Shown here: in pieces, positions 1-8,538 of the stretch
How the letters are laid out: every line of letters begins with the position of its first letter
Position numbering within the stretch: the stretch's first letter is position 1
Source: Moraxellaceae bacterium
GTDB taxonomy: Bacteria > Pseudomonadota > Gammaproteobacteria > Pseudomonadales > Moraxellaceae
Direction of reading: 5' to 3'
Length of the DNA stretch: 64,000 nt
Assembly (NCBI GenBank): GCA_029237815.1
Contig: JAQZBP010000003.1
Location: 558,001-622,000 of the forward strand
Position numbers and translations under genes: made by a program
Notes under the pieces: generated by a model
Databases searched by the model: none
What the model was told of the DNA's origin: nothing
What the model saw: the letters and a program-made list of their open reading frames with translations, nothing else

Positions 1-75
1 ATCCCGACCTGGCGGGCGGGGTGCAACCTTCTTGCAGCACGCTTGGCTCCGGCGTCCCCCGGAAAAAAGTGACTT

Positions 76-103
76 GGCCCCGCACGATGCGGGGCCTTTT
101 TTT
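76..103 (+). terminator. Rho-independent terminator
   Basis: An 8-bp perfect stem (GGCCCCGC / GCGGGGCC) with a 5-base loop is followed by seven T. It would end a plus-strand transcript entering from the left of the window. A run of A upstream could also give weak termination for the minus-strand gene that ends at 122. Confidence 0.8.
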
Positions 104-121
104 GCGCGCGCCGCGCCCGCT

Positions 122-751
122 TCAGTGCCGGCGCAACAACAGCCAGGCGGCCACGACCGGCATGGCGAGCAGCGCATAGTCCTGCGTCACGCCGAGCAGG
201 AAGGCCGCCGAGCCGCCGATGCCGGCCCAGAGCGTGGGCAGCACGAGCAGCGCCCTGGGCACCGGTCGCGCGGCCATCAGCAAAAGACCGAAGGTGTAGA
301 GCGTGGCCGGGCACGGCAGGCCGAAGCTCGGCGCCGCGGGAAAGGCATGGCCGAACACCGGACCCAGGGCCGGGTACAGCACCAGCGCGAACACGGCGAG
401 GGCGGCGCCGGCCCCGCGCGACACCGCCCCGGCCTCGGCGAAGTGCAACGCGCCCTGGCGCACGCCCAGGCGCAGGAAGAGCAGCGCCGCCCCCACGCAA
501 AGCGCGGCGAAAAGCGGCGCGGCCGGATTGATGCGCCAGAAAAACCCCAGGTGGTAGACCAGGCCCGCCCAGCCCCAGAGCAGGGCGAGGAAGAGCGCCG
601 CCGGCCGCCCGGCCCGCGCCGGCGCGCGCAGCACCAGCCAGAGCACGCCGGCGCCGAGCGCGGTGAGCAGCAGTGGCAGCGGCCCCACTGCGGCATGGTA
701 GGCAGCGAAGCGCTCGAAGAACTGCGCCGGCGTGAAAGGCAGTGTGATCAC
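122..751 (-). CDS. DUF6064 family integral membrane protein
   Basis: The 209-residue protein is almost entirely hydrophobic, with about six predicted membrane segments and short polar loops. The N-terminus (LPFTPAQFFERFAAYHAAV) resembles the start of the DUF6064 family, whose function is unknown. The start codon is GTG and overlaps the stop of the upstream TPR gene by four bases (GTGA), so the two are translationally coupled in one minus-strand operon. No catalytic or binding motif is visible. The family call rests on overall pattern and the N-terminal motif; the inner-membrane location is clear. Confidence 0.7.
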   Translation of the reverse strand: MITLPFTPAQFFERFAAYHAAVGPLPLLLTALGAGVLWLVLRAPARAGRPAALFLALLWGWAGLVYHLGFFWRINPAAPLFAALCVGAALLFLRLGVRQGALHFAEAGAVSRGAGAALAVFALVLYPALGPVFGHAFPAAPSFGLPCPATLYTFGLLLMAARPVPRALLVLPTLWAGIGGSAAFLLGVTQDYALLAMPVVAAWLLLRRH

Positions 752-1563
752 CGCTGCTTGCCGCCTTTTTCCTGCGCGCGGATGAACTGCTCCGTGGCCG
801 CGTACTGGGGATCGCCCTTCACCTCCGGCCTCAGCTTCGCGATCAGCTCCAGCGCCTTGTATGCCAGTTCGAAGCGGCCGAGGCCGGCATTGGCACGACC
901 GAGCGCGAGGATGAACTCGGCGTCCTGCGTGAGGTCAGAGCGCTTGGCGGTCGCTTCCGCCGCGGCAAGCAGCGCCTCCTGGTAACGACCGAGTTCGGTG
1001 TAGCCGATGGTGAGGTCGCGGAACACCAACCAGACCTGGCTGTCGGCCGCCGTGGCCTTCTCCAGATTGGCGACCGCCTCCGCGTAGCGCCCCTGCAGCA
1101 TGTGCAGGCTGCCGAGCTCGCGGTAGCCCTCCGGCCGGCCCGGATGGGCCTTGATGTATTCCTCCCAGCTGCCCGCGAGGCGCGCGGCGTAGTCGGTGTC
1201 GAAGCGGCCCGTCGCGACATGCTCGCGGGAATCGTTGAGCAGGTACATGAGCTCCGCGAGCCAGGCGTATTCCGAATTCAGGCCGTCGATGCCCTCCAGC
1301 GTCGCCCGCGCCTTGGCGAAGTCACCCAGGCTGGAATGCACGAGCGCGAGGCGCGACTCCCAGGCCACCGTGCCGCGGCACTCGGGCGCCAGTTGCTGCC
1401 AGCGCGCGAGCAGGCCGTTGAAGTCGTTGCGCTGCAGATAGTCGGGCGCCTGCGCGCGCCACTGCTCCTCGCACCAGCTGGCGGGACGCTTGGCCGCGGG
1501 GGCGGCAAGCACAGCCGGAACGAGCAGGCAGAGGGTCAGGAGCGCGGTCAGGGGGCGGATCAT
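748..1563 (-). CDS. Exported tetratricopeptide-repeat protein
   Basis: The 271-residue protein begins with a typical Sec signal peptide (MIRPLTALLTLCLLVPAVLA, cleavage likely before AP), so it is periplasmic. From about residue 95 onward it has helical repeats with TPR spacing (for example LGSLHMLQGRYAEAVANLEKA and GYTELGRYQEALLAAAEA). Such proteins are scaffolds for protein-protein contacts; the partner is unknown. A frame open further upstream lacks coding character, and the ATG at 1563 is the start that exposes the signal peptide. It is the first gene of a two-gene operon with the DUF6064 protein. Confidence 0.75.
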   Translation of the reverse strand: MIRPLTALLTLCLLVPAVLAAPAAKRPASWCEEQWRAQAPDYLQRNDFNGLLARWQQLAPECRGTVAWESRLALVHSSLGDFAKARATLEGIDGLNSEYAWLAELMYLLNDSREHVATGRFDTDYAARLAGSWEEYIKAHPGRPEGYRELGSLHMLQGRYAEAVANLEKATAADSQVWLVFRDLTIGYTELGRYQEALLAAAEATAKRSDLTQDAEFILALGRANAGLGRFELAYKALELIAKLRPEVKGDPQYAATEQFIRAQEKGGKQR

Positions 1564-1782
1564 CGGGAGGCATCCTCGGGGCAGGTGCGGCGGCACGGAC
1601 ACGCGGTCCGGGGCAACGCTGGTGGCGGTGAGCCGGCATGCTACCGGCGAAACGGCGTGGCAGACCAGTGCGGCGGCGCGCGCGGAATCGGCCCGCGGGC
1701 GTCGGGGTCGCGCGGGATGCAGGCCCCGGGAGAGCAAATCGCCCGGGCCCTTGCGACGCTGAGGGACAGGCGCGCTCCGGGC

Positions 1783-1810
1783 AAAAAAAAACCCGGCCTT
1801 CCAGCCGGGC
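1783..1810 (-). terminator. Rho-independent terminator of the chemoreceptor gene
   Basis: Read on the minus strand, GCCCGGC / GCCGGGT form a stem around a short loop, followed by nine T. It lies 24 bases past the stop codon of the methyl-accepting chemotaxis gene and separates it from the TPR gene. Confidence 0.85.
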
Positions 1811-1833
1811 AAACAGGTTCAACCCTGGTGACA

Positions 1834-3546
1834 TCAGAACGGCTTGAACTCCGGATCAGGCGTGAAGGGCGAGCCGTCGCCCCAGGTGGAGGTATTGCGC
1901 GGGGCCGGCGCGGCGGCGCGTGGTGCCGCCGCCGGCGGCACCGCATCATCGCCGGTGCGGAAGAAGCCGATCAGGCTGGCCAGTCCCTCCGACTGCGCGC
2001 TCATCTCCTCGGCCGTGGAGGCGAGCTCCTCGGCGGCAGAGGCGTTGCGCTGCGTGACCTGGTCGACGAGGCCCATGGCCTTGTTCACCTGCGCGATGCC
2101 GGCGGACTGCTCGCCGGAGGCGGCGGCGACTTCCTGCACGAGCTCCGCGGTGCGGCGGATGGCCGGCGCCAGCGCGGCGATCTGCTGGCCGGACCGTTCC
2201 GCCACCGCGACCGTGCTGCCGGCAAGCTCGCCGATTTCCTTGGCGGCGACCTGGCTGCGGCTGGCGAGCTGGCGCACTTCCGCCGCCACCACGGCAAAGC
2301 CGCGGCCGTGCTCGCCGGCGCGCGCCGCCTCGATCGCCGCGTTCAGCGCCAGCAGGTTGGTCTGGTAGGCGATCTCCTGGACGATGGAGATCTTCTGGGC
2401 GATCTGGGTCATGGCCGCCACCGCTTCCTGCACGGCGCGGGCGCTTTCCTCGGCATCGCGGGCGCCGCGCACGGCCATGGCCTCCATCTCGCGGCTGTTC
2501 TCCGCGTTGCGCATTATCGACGCGCTCATCTGCTCGAGGCTGGCCGAGGTCTCCTCAACCGACGCCGCCTGCTCGCTGGTGCCCTGCGACAGCGACTGCG
2601 ACGACGCCGACACCTGCTGCGCCGCCATCGCCAGGCCGCTGGCGCTGCTGCGCACGTCGCCGATGATGCGCGAGAGCTTGTCGCGCATGCTGGCGAAGGC
2701 ATGGCCGAGCTCGTCCTTGTCGGAGCGCGGCGCCACCTGCACGGCAAGGTCGCCGCCGGCAATGCGCACGGCGACTTCGGTCATCTGGCGCATCGCGGCG
2801 ATGTTGCGGTTCAGGTCCTCGGCCATGACGCCGAGCTCATCGCGGCTGTTCACGCTGACACTCTCGCTGGTGTCGCCCACGGCCAGCCGGCGCAACGCCG
2901 CCGATACGCGCAGCACGGGCCGCGAGATGCCGTTGGCCAGCCACACCGACACCGCAAGCCCGGCAAGCAGCAGGGCGACGATCAGGACATAAGTCAGGTT
3001 GCGCGCCGTCAGGGCAGTGTGCTCGGCCGCCTTGAGCTCGGTGTCCTTCTGTACCGAGAGGTCGGCGGCGATCTCGCGAATGATCGCCTCCTGCTTCTCG
3101 CGCATCGGCATGTATTCATCGAAATAGGTCTGCGTCGCCTGCTGCACGCGGCCCTGCGCGACCTGCTCCAGCACCAGGTTCTCGACGCGGTCGACGCCGG
3201 TCTTGTCGAGGTCGCGCACCTGTTCGATCTTCTTCAGGATGTCCGGGGTCAGCTCCGAGGCCTGCATGGCCTCGAGCGTCGCCAGGAAGGCCACATCCTC
3301 CTCGAGCTTGAGCTGCTTTTCCTTGTCGTCCTTCGGATTGAGCATGTAGCCACGCAGGTGGTTGCTCATTTCGGACATATGGAAAAGCAGTTCCCGGCTG
3401 CGCATCTCGGTGACGCTGGTGACCGCCGCGGAGTGATCGAGGCTTTCGATGCTGTGCGAAAGGACTTTCAGTTCGAAAAGGGAAACCGCGGCGCCCGCTG
3501 CCAGCAGGCCGGTAAAGGCGAGAATGAGTTTTTTTCTGATATTCAT
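1834..3546 (-). CDS. Methyl-accepting chemotaxis protein, four-helix-bundle sensor, two HAMP domains
   Basis: This is a 570-residue transmembrane chemoreceptor. Segments at about 8-28 and 183-204 bracket a helical periplasmic domain of the 4HB_MCP type. HAMP sequence follows at about 205-257, and a second HAMP-like segment at about 255-293 (GGDLAV...DKDELG). The signalling hairpin tip is highly conserved at about 393-428 ([21 protein letters not shown]). It should bind CheW and CheA through this tip. The C-terminus (DPEFKPF) is not the usual CheR/CheB-tethering NWETF pentapeptide. No che genes are nearby, so this is an orphan receptor; its ligand cannot be read from the sequence. Confidence 0.95.
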   Translation of the reverse strand: MNIRKKLILAFTGLLAAGAAVSLFELKVLSHSIESLDHSAAVTSVTEMRSRELLFHMSEMSNHLRGYMLNPKDDKEKQLKLEEDVAFLATLEAMQASELTPDILKKIEQVRDLDKTGVDRVENLVLEQVAQGRVQQATQTYFDEYMPMREKQEAIIREIAADLSVQKDTELKAAEHTALTARNLTYVLIVALLLAGLAVSVWLANGISRPVLRVSAALRRLAVGDTSESVSVNSRDELGVMAEDLNRNIAAMRQMTEVAVRIAGGDLAVQVAPRSDKDELGHAFASMRDKLSRIIGDVRSSASGLAMAAQQVSASSQSLSQGTSEQAASVEETSASLEQMSASIMRNAENSREMEAMAVRGARDAEESARAVQEAVAAMTQIAQKISIVQEIAYQTNLLALNAAIEAARAGEHGRGFAVVAAEVRQLASRSQVAAKEIGELAGSTVAVAERSGQQIAALAPAIRRTAELVQEVAAASGEQSAGIAQVNKAMGLVDQVTQRNASAAEELASTAEEMSAQSEGLASLIGFFRTGDDAVPPAAAPRAAAPAPRNTSTWGDGSPFTPDPEFKPF

Positions 3547-4155
3547 GAGGAAGCGTCCTGTGCAAGTCGTGTGCAGGCAGCCGGCAGACTTCCAGTCCTG
3601 CCATCCTCTCTATCCTGAAGAGGTAGTGGCAGACGCCCCGCCGGACTCCTGTCCCGCCATCATTCGCTTCGGCCAACGCGCCGTAACTCGCGAGAGGATG
3701 CAAGGAACGAAATCCCGACAGCCGGAACCGCAAAGAAGCCCTGCGGAAGCGAAGGCGACATTTTCAAATCGACAATTCACAGATAACTCAAAGCAATATC
3801 TCTTTTTCGAATAAAAATTCGCACCGCGCGGCCACGCTGAACCTCCCGCCGCAACAGTTACCCTTGTTCAAGGGAGGGCCGTGTTTCGTGATGGAAGTCA
3901 CAGCCTCCATCGTCGTGCTTGATGCTGCATATGTTCGGTGCCGGCTTTGCGTGACGAACGGCGTTACCACGTACGAGGTACACGCCCCGGGCAGCACCGC
4001 GAATTTCCGTACCGCACGGGCACTCCGCGTTGCCGGGCCGGAGCCGCCCGCCTGCCCTGCCCCGCGCATTGCAGGCACGCCGTCCGGCGGCATGGCGGCC
4101 GTCCCCCTGCAGCGCCACGCTAGACTGCAGGGGCAGCAATGCCCGAGTGCCGCAA
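3547..4155. other. Intergenic region between chemoreceptor and lipid kinase
   Basis: These 609 bases separate two divergent genes and must hold both promoters. Part of it (about 3760-3830) is AT-rich compared with the surroundings, with a short inverted repeat around CGAAT/ATTCG. Frames open here have no coding character. I did not see a riboswitch or a convincing consensus promoter. Confidence 0.5.
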
Positions 4156-5097
4156 ATGCCCACGCCCCTGCCGCTGTTCATCGTGCACAACGCCGCCGCG
4201 GGCCATACCGGCGCGGACGCCTGCATTGCCCTGATCCGCCAGGAACTCACGGCTGCCGGGCGCACCTTCCACCTGCTGCCGGCCCGGCGGCCGCAGGACC
4301 TGCCGCGCGTCGCGCAGGAGGCGGTGCGCCAGGCCCGCGACGCGGGCGGCGCCGTCGTCGTGGCCGGCGGCGACGGCAGCGTGCATGCCGCCGTGCAGCA
4401 GGTGCTGCCGGCCGGCCTGCCCTTCGGCGTGATCCCCGTCGGCACCTTCAATTATTTCGCGCGCGCCCACGGCATTCCGGAAGACGTGGCGGCGGCCACG
4501 CGCGCGCTGCTCACGGCGCGCGTCGCGCCGGTGCAGGTCGGCCGCATCAACGAGGAATATTTCACGGTGAACGCCGGCCTTGGCGTCTATGCCGCCTCGC
4601 TCGCCGACCGCGAGGCGTTCAAGCAGCGCCTCGGTCGCTCGCGCCTGGTGGCGTTCTGTGCCGGCCTCGCCACGCTGCTGCGCACGCATCCGGCCTGGAC
4701 GTTGCAGATGGAGGTGGACGGCCGCCTGCGCACCGTTCGCGCCGCCACCGTATTCATTGCCAACAACCCGCTGCAGCTCGCGCAACTCGGCCTCGCCGAG
4801 GGCGAGGCGCCGCAGCAGGGCCGGCTGGTGGCGGTGCTGGTGCCGCCGCGCGGCCCGCTGGGCGCGATCGGACTGCTGCTGCGCGGACTCGCCGGGCGGC
4901 TCGGGCAGGTCCCCGAAGTCACCAGCTTCGCCTTCCGTGAACTGCGCGTGCGCCCCGGCCGGCCCTACCTGCCCGGCCGGCTGCGCGTGGGTTGCGATGG
5001 CGAGACGCTCTGGCTGCGCGCCCCGCTGCGCGTGCAGGTGGCCCAGCAGCCGCTGCACCTGCTGCAGCCGGCGCCGGTGGAGGGCGCGCCGTCATGA
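4156..5097 (+). CDS. Diacylglycerol/sphingosine kinase-family lipid kinase (YegS/LCB5 type)
   Basis: The 313-residue protein has the DAGK catalytic fold: a nucleotide-binding GGDGS motif at residues 71-75, an N-terminal segment (LFIVHNAAAGH) matching the family's conserved N-rich start, and the GTFN motif near 96-99. Members phosphorylate a lipid hydroxyl group such as diacylglycerol using ATP, at the inner face of the membrane. The ATG at 4156 is preferred because homology begins directly after it. Its last codons overlap the start of the phosphoesterase gene (ATGA), so the pair is translationally coupled. The substrate is not determinable. Confidence 0.88.
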   Translation: MPTPLPLFIVHNAAAGHTGADACIALIRQELTAAGRTFHLLPARRPQDLPRVAQEAVRQARDAGGAVVVAGGDGSVHAAVQQVLPAGLPFGVIPVGTFNYFARAHGIPEDVAAATRALLTARVAPVQVGRINEEYFTVNAGLGVYAASLADREAFKQRLGRSRLVAFCAGLATLLRTHPAWTLQMEVDGRLRTVRAATVFIANNPLQLAQLGLAEGEAPQQGRLVAVLVPPRGPLGAIGLLLRGLAGRLGQVPEVTSFAFRELRVRPGRPYLPGRLRVGCDGETLWLRAPLRVQVAQQPLHLLQPAPVEGAPS

Positions 5098-5900
5098 GCG
5101 TACTGCTGCATGTGTCCGACCCGCACTTCGGCACCGAGCGGCCCGAGGTGATGCAGGCGCTGCACGCCTTCGTGCGGCAGCAGGCGCCGGCGCTCGCGGT
5201 GTGGTCCGGTGACATCACGCAGCGCGCCCATGCCGCGCAGTTCGCCGCCGCGCGGCGCTTCATGGACGCGCTGGCCCTGCCGCAGCTGGTGATCCCCGGC
5301 AACCACGACATCCCCCTGTTCAATCCCTACGCCCGGCTGTTCGCGCCCTATGCGAATTTTTGCGCGGCCTTCGGCGAAGTACTGGAACCGGTGCTGGAAA
5401 CTCCCGACTTCCTCGTCATCGGCCTCAACACCACGCGCCCCCGGCACCACCGCGACGGTGAAGTGTCGGAGGCACAGATCGCCGCTACCGCGACGCGACT
5501 GGCGCAGGCGCGGCCCGGCCAGCTGCGCATCGTGGTCGTGCACCAGCCGCTTGCCGTGATCACGGCAAGCGATCGCCACAACCTGTTGCAGGGCCACGAG
5601 GCCGCGCTGCAGGCCTGGCGCGATGCCGACCTCTTCCTCGGCGGCCACATCCACCTGCCCTACGTCTGCCCGGTCGCGGACGCGGGCGGCGCGTCGCCGA
5701 CACGCTGGGTGGTGCAGGCCGGCACCGCGGTGTCGCGTCGCACCCGCGACGGCATCGACAACTCCGTCAACCTGCTCCGCCACGACGCTAGCGCCGGCGA
5801 GTGTCACATCGAGCGCTGGGATTTTTCCGGCGCTGCGCAGGCCTTCGTGCTGGCCGCCACCACCTCGGTGATACTGCGACACTACACGCGCGCCTCCTGA
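5094..5900 (+). CDS. Calcineurin-like metallophosphoesterase
   Basis: The 268-residue protein carries the whole metallophosphoesterase signature: D-x-H (SDPHFG, residues 8-13), GD (SGDIT, about 38-42), GNHD (about 69-72), a later histidine (VVHQPL) and GGHIHLP near the end. These residues hold a two-metal centre that cleaves phosphomono- or diesters. It overlaps the lipid kinase gene by four bases. The co-translation suggests a linked role in phospholipid or lipid-phosphate turnover, but that is inference. No signal peptide is visible, so it is likely cytoplasmic. Confidence 0.9.
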   Translation: MSVLLHVSDPHFGTERPEVMQALHAFVRQQAPALAVWSGDITQRAHAAQFAAARRFMDALALPQLVIPGNHDIPLFNPYARLFAPYANFCAAFGEVLEPVLETPDFLVIGLNTTRPRHHRDGEVSEAQIAATATRLAQARPGQLRIVVVHQPLAVITASDRHNLLQGHEAALQAWRDADLFLGGHIHLPYVCPVADAGGASPTRWVVQAGTAVSRRTRDGIDNSVNLLRHDASAGECHIERWDFSGAAQAFVLAATTSVILRHYTRAS

Positions 5901-6090
5901 TTCCTGCACGCCCGTGCATGACTACTGCAGCGCGCCCGTCACCACGCACCGGCCTGCTCCGCCGGTCGCGCAAACCTGCACCCAGTCGGTGTGGCGCGCC
6001 GCCTCTGGTAAGCGCTTGCTAGTCTGGCCGGAAGGAAAACAACTACCAGCGCTCAGGGATAGCCGACACCGCATTCCAGTGGAGCCCCCG

Positions 6091-7227
6091 ATGCCCGCCG
6101 CCCTCCGGGAAATCGTCAATCACGACACGCCTGCCGGCCGCAGCCTCATCGCCATCGTCACCTCCCTGCCCTTCGTCCTGTGGCAGGGCGGCGCCTATGT
6201 GGCGGCGCTCAACGATCCCTCCTCCCTGCACGAGATCAATGCCGATGTCGTCGGCGGCATCGTCCTGCTGATGGTGCTCGGTACCTTCATCCAGCTCGGC
6301 ACCGGACTCTGGCTCTGGCCGCGCCGACGCTCGCCGGAACCGGTGTTCGGCGCGGCGCTCACGCTCGCGCTCACCATCACCGTCGTGTTCTGCGCGGTGA
6401 TGATCGCCTTCGGCGCCTTCACCTCGGGCGCCAACCTGATTCCGGTGGGCCTGCTCGCCATCGGCCTGCACCTGTTCGAACGTCGCGTCGTGGTCATCAC
6501 CTTCGCCACCTGCCTGCTCATCCTGCTGGCGGCGGACATCCTCGTCGTCGCCGGCCGCTACCACTATGCCCCCGCGCTCACGGGCGAGGCCTTCGACGGC
6601 ACCACGCCGGCGGCGTGGTGGGGCTACTGGCGCACCTGGCTGTTCTATATCGGCACCACCATCCTCGCTTCCATCCCGCTCTGGCTCTACAACCAGCTCG
6701 ACAACCAGCGCCGGCAGCTCGAGGAGCTCTCGCGCACCGACGGACTTACCCTGCTGTCCAACCGCCGCCACTTCATGGAGCGGCTGGAAACCGAGATGCT
6801 GCGCGCGCGGCGCTACAAGCGCCCCTTCTGCGTGGTGCTGGCCGACGCCGACCACTTCAAGAACGTCAACGACAGCTACGGTCACCACACCGGCGACGAG
6901 GTGCTGCGCCATATCGGCACGCTGCTGGGAGGCGGCGTGCGCATTCCCAACGATGTCGCCGCGCGCCTGGGTGGGGAGGAATTCGCGCTGCTGCTGCCGG
7001 AAACGACCGCGGCGCAGGCGCAGGGCGTATGCGACCGTATCCGTTGCCAGCTCCGCGATCACTTCTTCGAGGTCGACGGCTTCCGCTTCAACGTCACCAT
7101 CAGCATGGGCATCGCACAGGGGCTGGCCGATGACGATGCCGGCACGCTGCTCAAGGCCGCGGATCGCAACCTGTATGCGGCCAAATCCGGAGGGCGCGAC
7201 CGTGTCGTATCAACTGTGGCCAACTGA
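6091..7227 (+). CDS. Membrane-bound diguanylate cyclase (GGDEF domain)
   Basis: The 378-residue protein has about six N-terminal membrane segments (residues 15-205) and a C-terminal GGDEF domain with an intact active-site loop (GGEEF). It should condense two GTP into cyclic di-GMP. The residues before the loop read RIPND-VAARL, so the canonical RxxD inhibitory site five residues upstream is absent (RxxxD instead). The ATG at 6091 is chosen because hydrophobic homology starts just after it. The next gene, of the same architecture, overlaps its end. The input sensed by the membrane part is unknown. Confidence 0.93.
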   Translation: MPAALREIVNHDTPAGRSLIAIVTSLPFVLWQGGAYVAALNDPSSLHEINADVVGGIVLLMVLGTFIQLGTGLWLWPRRRSPEPVFGAALTLALTITVVFCAVMIAFGAFTSGANLIPVGLLAIGLHLFERRVVVITFATCLLILLAADILVVAGRYHYAPALTGEAFDGTTPAAWWGYWRTWLFYIGTTILASIPLWLYNQLDNQRRQLEELSRTDGLTLLSNRRHFMERLETEMLRARRYKRPFCVVLADADHFKNVNDSYGHHTGDEVLRHIGTLLGGGVRIPNDVAARLGGEEFALLLPETTAAQAQGVCDRIRCQLRDHFFEVDGFRFNVTISMGIAQGLADDDAGTLLKAADRNLYAAKSGGRDRVVSTVAN

Positions 7228-8383
7228 GGCCGTCGGCGTGCGCAACCGCTTCTGGCAGCACCTGCAGTGGCTGGAGCCGTTGCTGTCAGCGCACAAGAGC
7301 GTACCGGGTTGCGTCGTGCTCTCGCTGTGCATGCTGCCCTTCCTGCTGCTGTTCTGGGGCATGCACAGCTGGGCGCTCTTCGATTCCGCTGCCGGCCAGT
7401 TCTACCGGCGCGAACTCCTGATGCCGGTGCAGTCGCTGCTCACCATCAACATCCTGCTGCTGGCCGGCATCGCCGTGCTGTACTGGCCACGCTACCGGTC
7501 CGAGCAGTCGCGGCCGCTGCTGGTCCTGGTCACCACCTGCACGCTCTTCTTCACGCTCTCCGGCCTCACCGTGCTCTACGGTCACAAGGACGCGCCGCTC
7601 GCCATCGTGCAGCTCGGCCTGCTGCTGCTCGCGCGCGGCCTCTTCACCACGCGCCAGCTGCTGCCGGCCCTCGTGATTGCGGCGCTGCTCGTGCTGGGCA
7701 CCGAGGCGCTGGTGGCGCTGGGCAAGCTGCGCTACGCGCCGCTCCTCGTCGAGCCCATCTTTACCGGCGGCACGCTGAACTGGTGGTGGGACATCTGGGT
7801 GCGGGTGATCTACAACATCGCCGTGCTGCTGTTTTCCGCCATGCTGTTCTTCCTGTTCTGGATCATGGACCGGCGCCAGGCGCAACTGGAACAGCTGACG
7901 CGCGTCGACACCCTCACCGGCCTGCTCAACCGCACCACCTTCATGCGCCAGCTCGAGGAAGAAGGCCGCAAGCAGCTGCGCACGCAGCGCCCGGCCAGCG
8001 TGCTGATGTGCGACATCGACCATTTCAAGCAGATCAACGACAACCACGGCCACGCCGCGGGCGACCTCGTGCTGCAGCGCTTCGGCGAGCTGCTGCGCAA
8101 CGCCACGCGCCATCCGGTGGACGTGGCGGGCCGCTTCGGCGGCGAGGAATTCGTGGTGCTGCTGCCGGAGACGGACCTGCCCAACGCACGGGTGGTCGCC
8201 GAGCGCATCTGTGAGCAGCTGCGCGACGAGCACTTCGAGGTGGATGGCAAGAGCTTCCGTGTGACGGTGAGCATCGGTCTCGCCGAAGCCCGCGACGGCA
8301 ATGGCGAACGCGCCCTGCGCATCGCCGACGAGCACCTCTACCGCGCCAAGCACACCGGGCGCGATCGCGTGATGTCGTACTAG
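7202..8383 (+). CDS. Membrane-bound diguanylate cyclase (GGDEF domain), second of a tandem pair
   Basis: This 393-residue protein has the same build as the gene before it: six hydrophobic segments, then a GGDEF domain with GGEEF intact. Its inhibitory-site region reads RHPVD, again RxxxD rather than RxxD. Two GTG starts are possible. GTG 7202 has a strong GGAGGG ribosome site 7-8 bases upstream and overlaps the previous gene by 26 bases; GTG 7238 lies just after that gene's stop with a weaker GAGG. I favour 7202 but cannot exclude 7238. The pair looks like a tandem duplication followed by divergence. Confidence 0.9.
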   Translation: MSYQLWPTEAVGVRNRFWQHLQWLEPLLSAHKSVPGCVVLSLCMLPFLLLFWGMHSWALFDSAAGQFYRRELLMPVQSLLTINILLLAGIAVLYWPRYRSEQSRPLLVLVTTCTLFFTLSGLTVLYGHKDAPLAIVQLGLLLLARGLFTTRQLLPALVIAALLVLGTEALVALGKLRYAPLLVEPIFTGGTLNWWWDIWVRVIYNIAVLLFSAMLFFLFWIMDRRQAQLEQLTRVDTLTGLLNRTTFMRQLEEEGRKQLRTQRPASVLMCDIDHFKQINDNHGHAAGDLVLQRFGELLRNATRHPVDVAGRFGGEEFVVLLPETDLPNARVVAERICEQLRDEHFEVDGKSFRVTVSIGLAEARDGNGERALRIADEHLYRAKHTGRDRVMSY

Positions 8384-8538
8384 CGAAGATACTGACCCGC
8401 GCGTGGCGGTTTGCTGGCAGGCGGCTGGCGCTTGCCGCCGTGCGCGTGGCGTCGCCGCAACGCCGTGCCGGCCGCGCCCCGCCCATCCTGTCCCCGCCCT
8501 GACGCGGCACCGCGCACGCATCAGCGCCCGCGCCGGTC

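Noticed and set aside
1102..3618. 838-residue open frame antisense to the chemoreceptor
   Set aside because: His/Arg/Gly-rich translation typical of the reverse strand of a GC-rich gene; no domain and the opposite strand encodes a clear MCP.
5905..5918. TGCACG/CGTGCA hairpin after the phosphoesterase gene
   Set aside because: Six-base stem with a two-base loop and no T tract; too weak to call a terminator.
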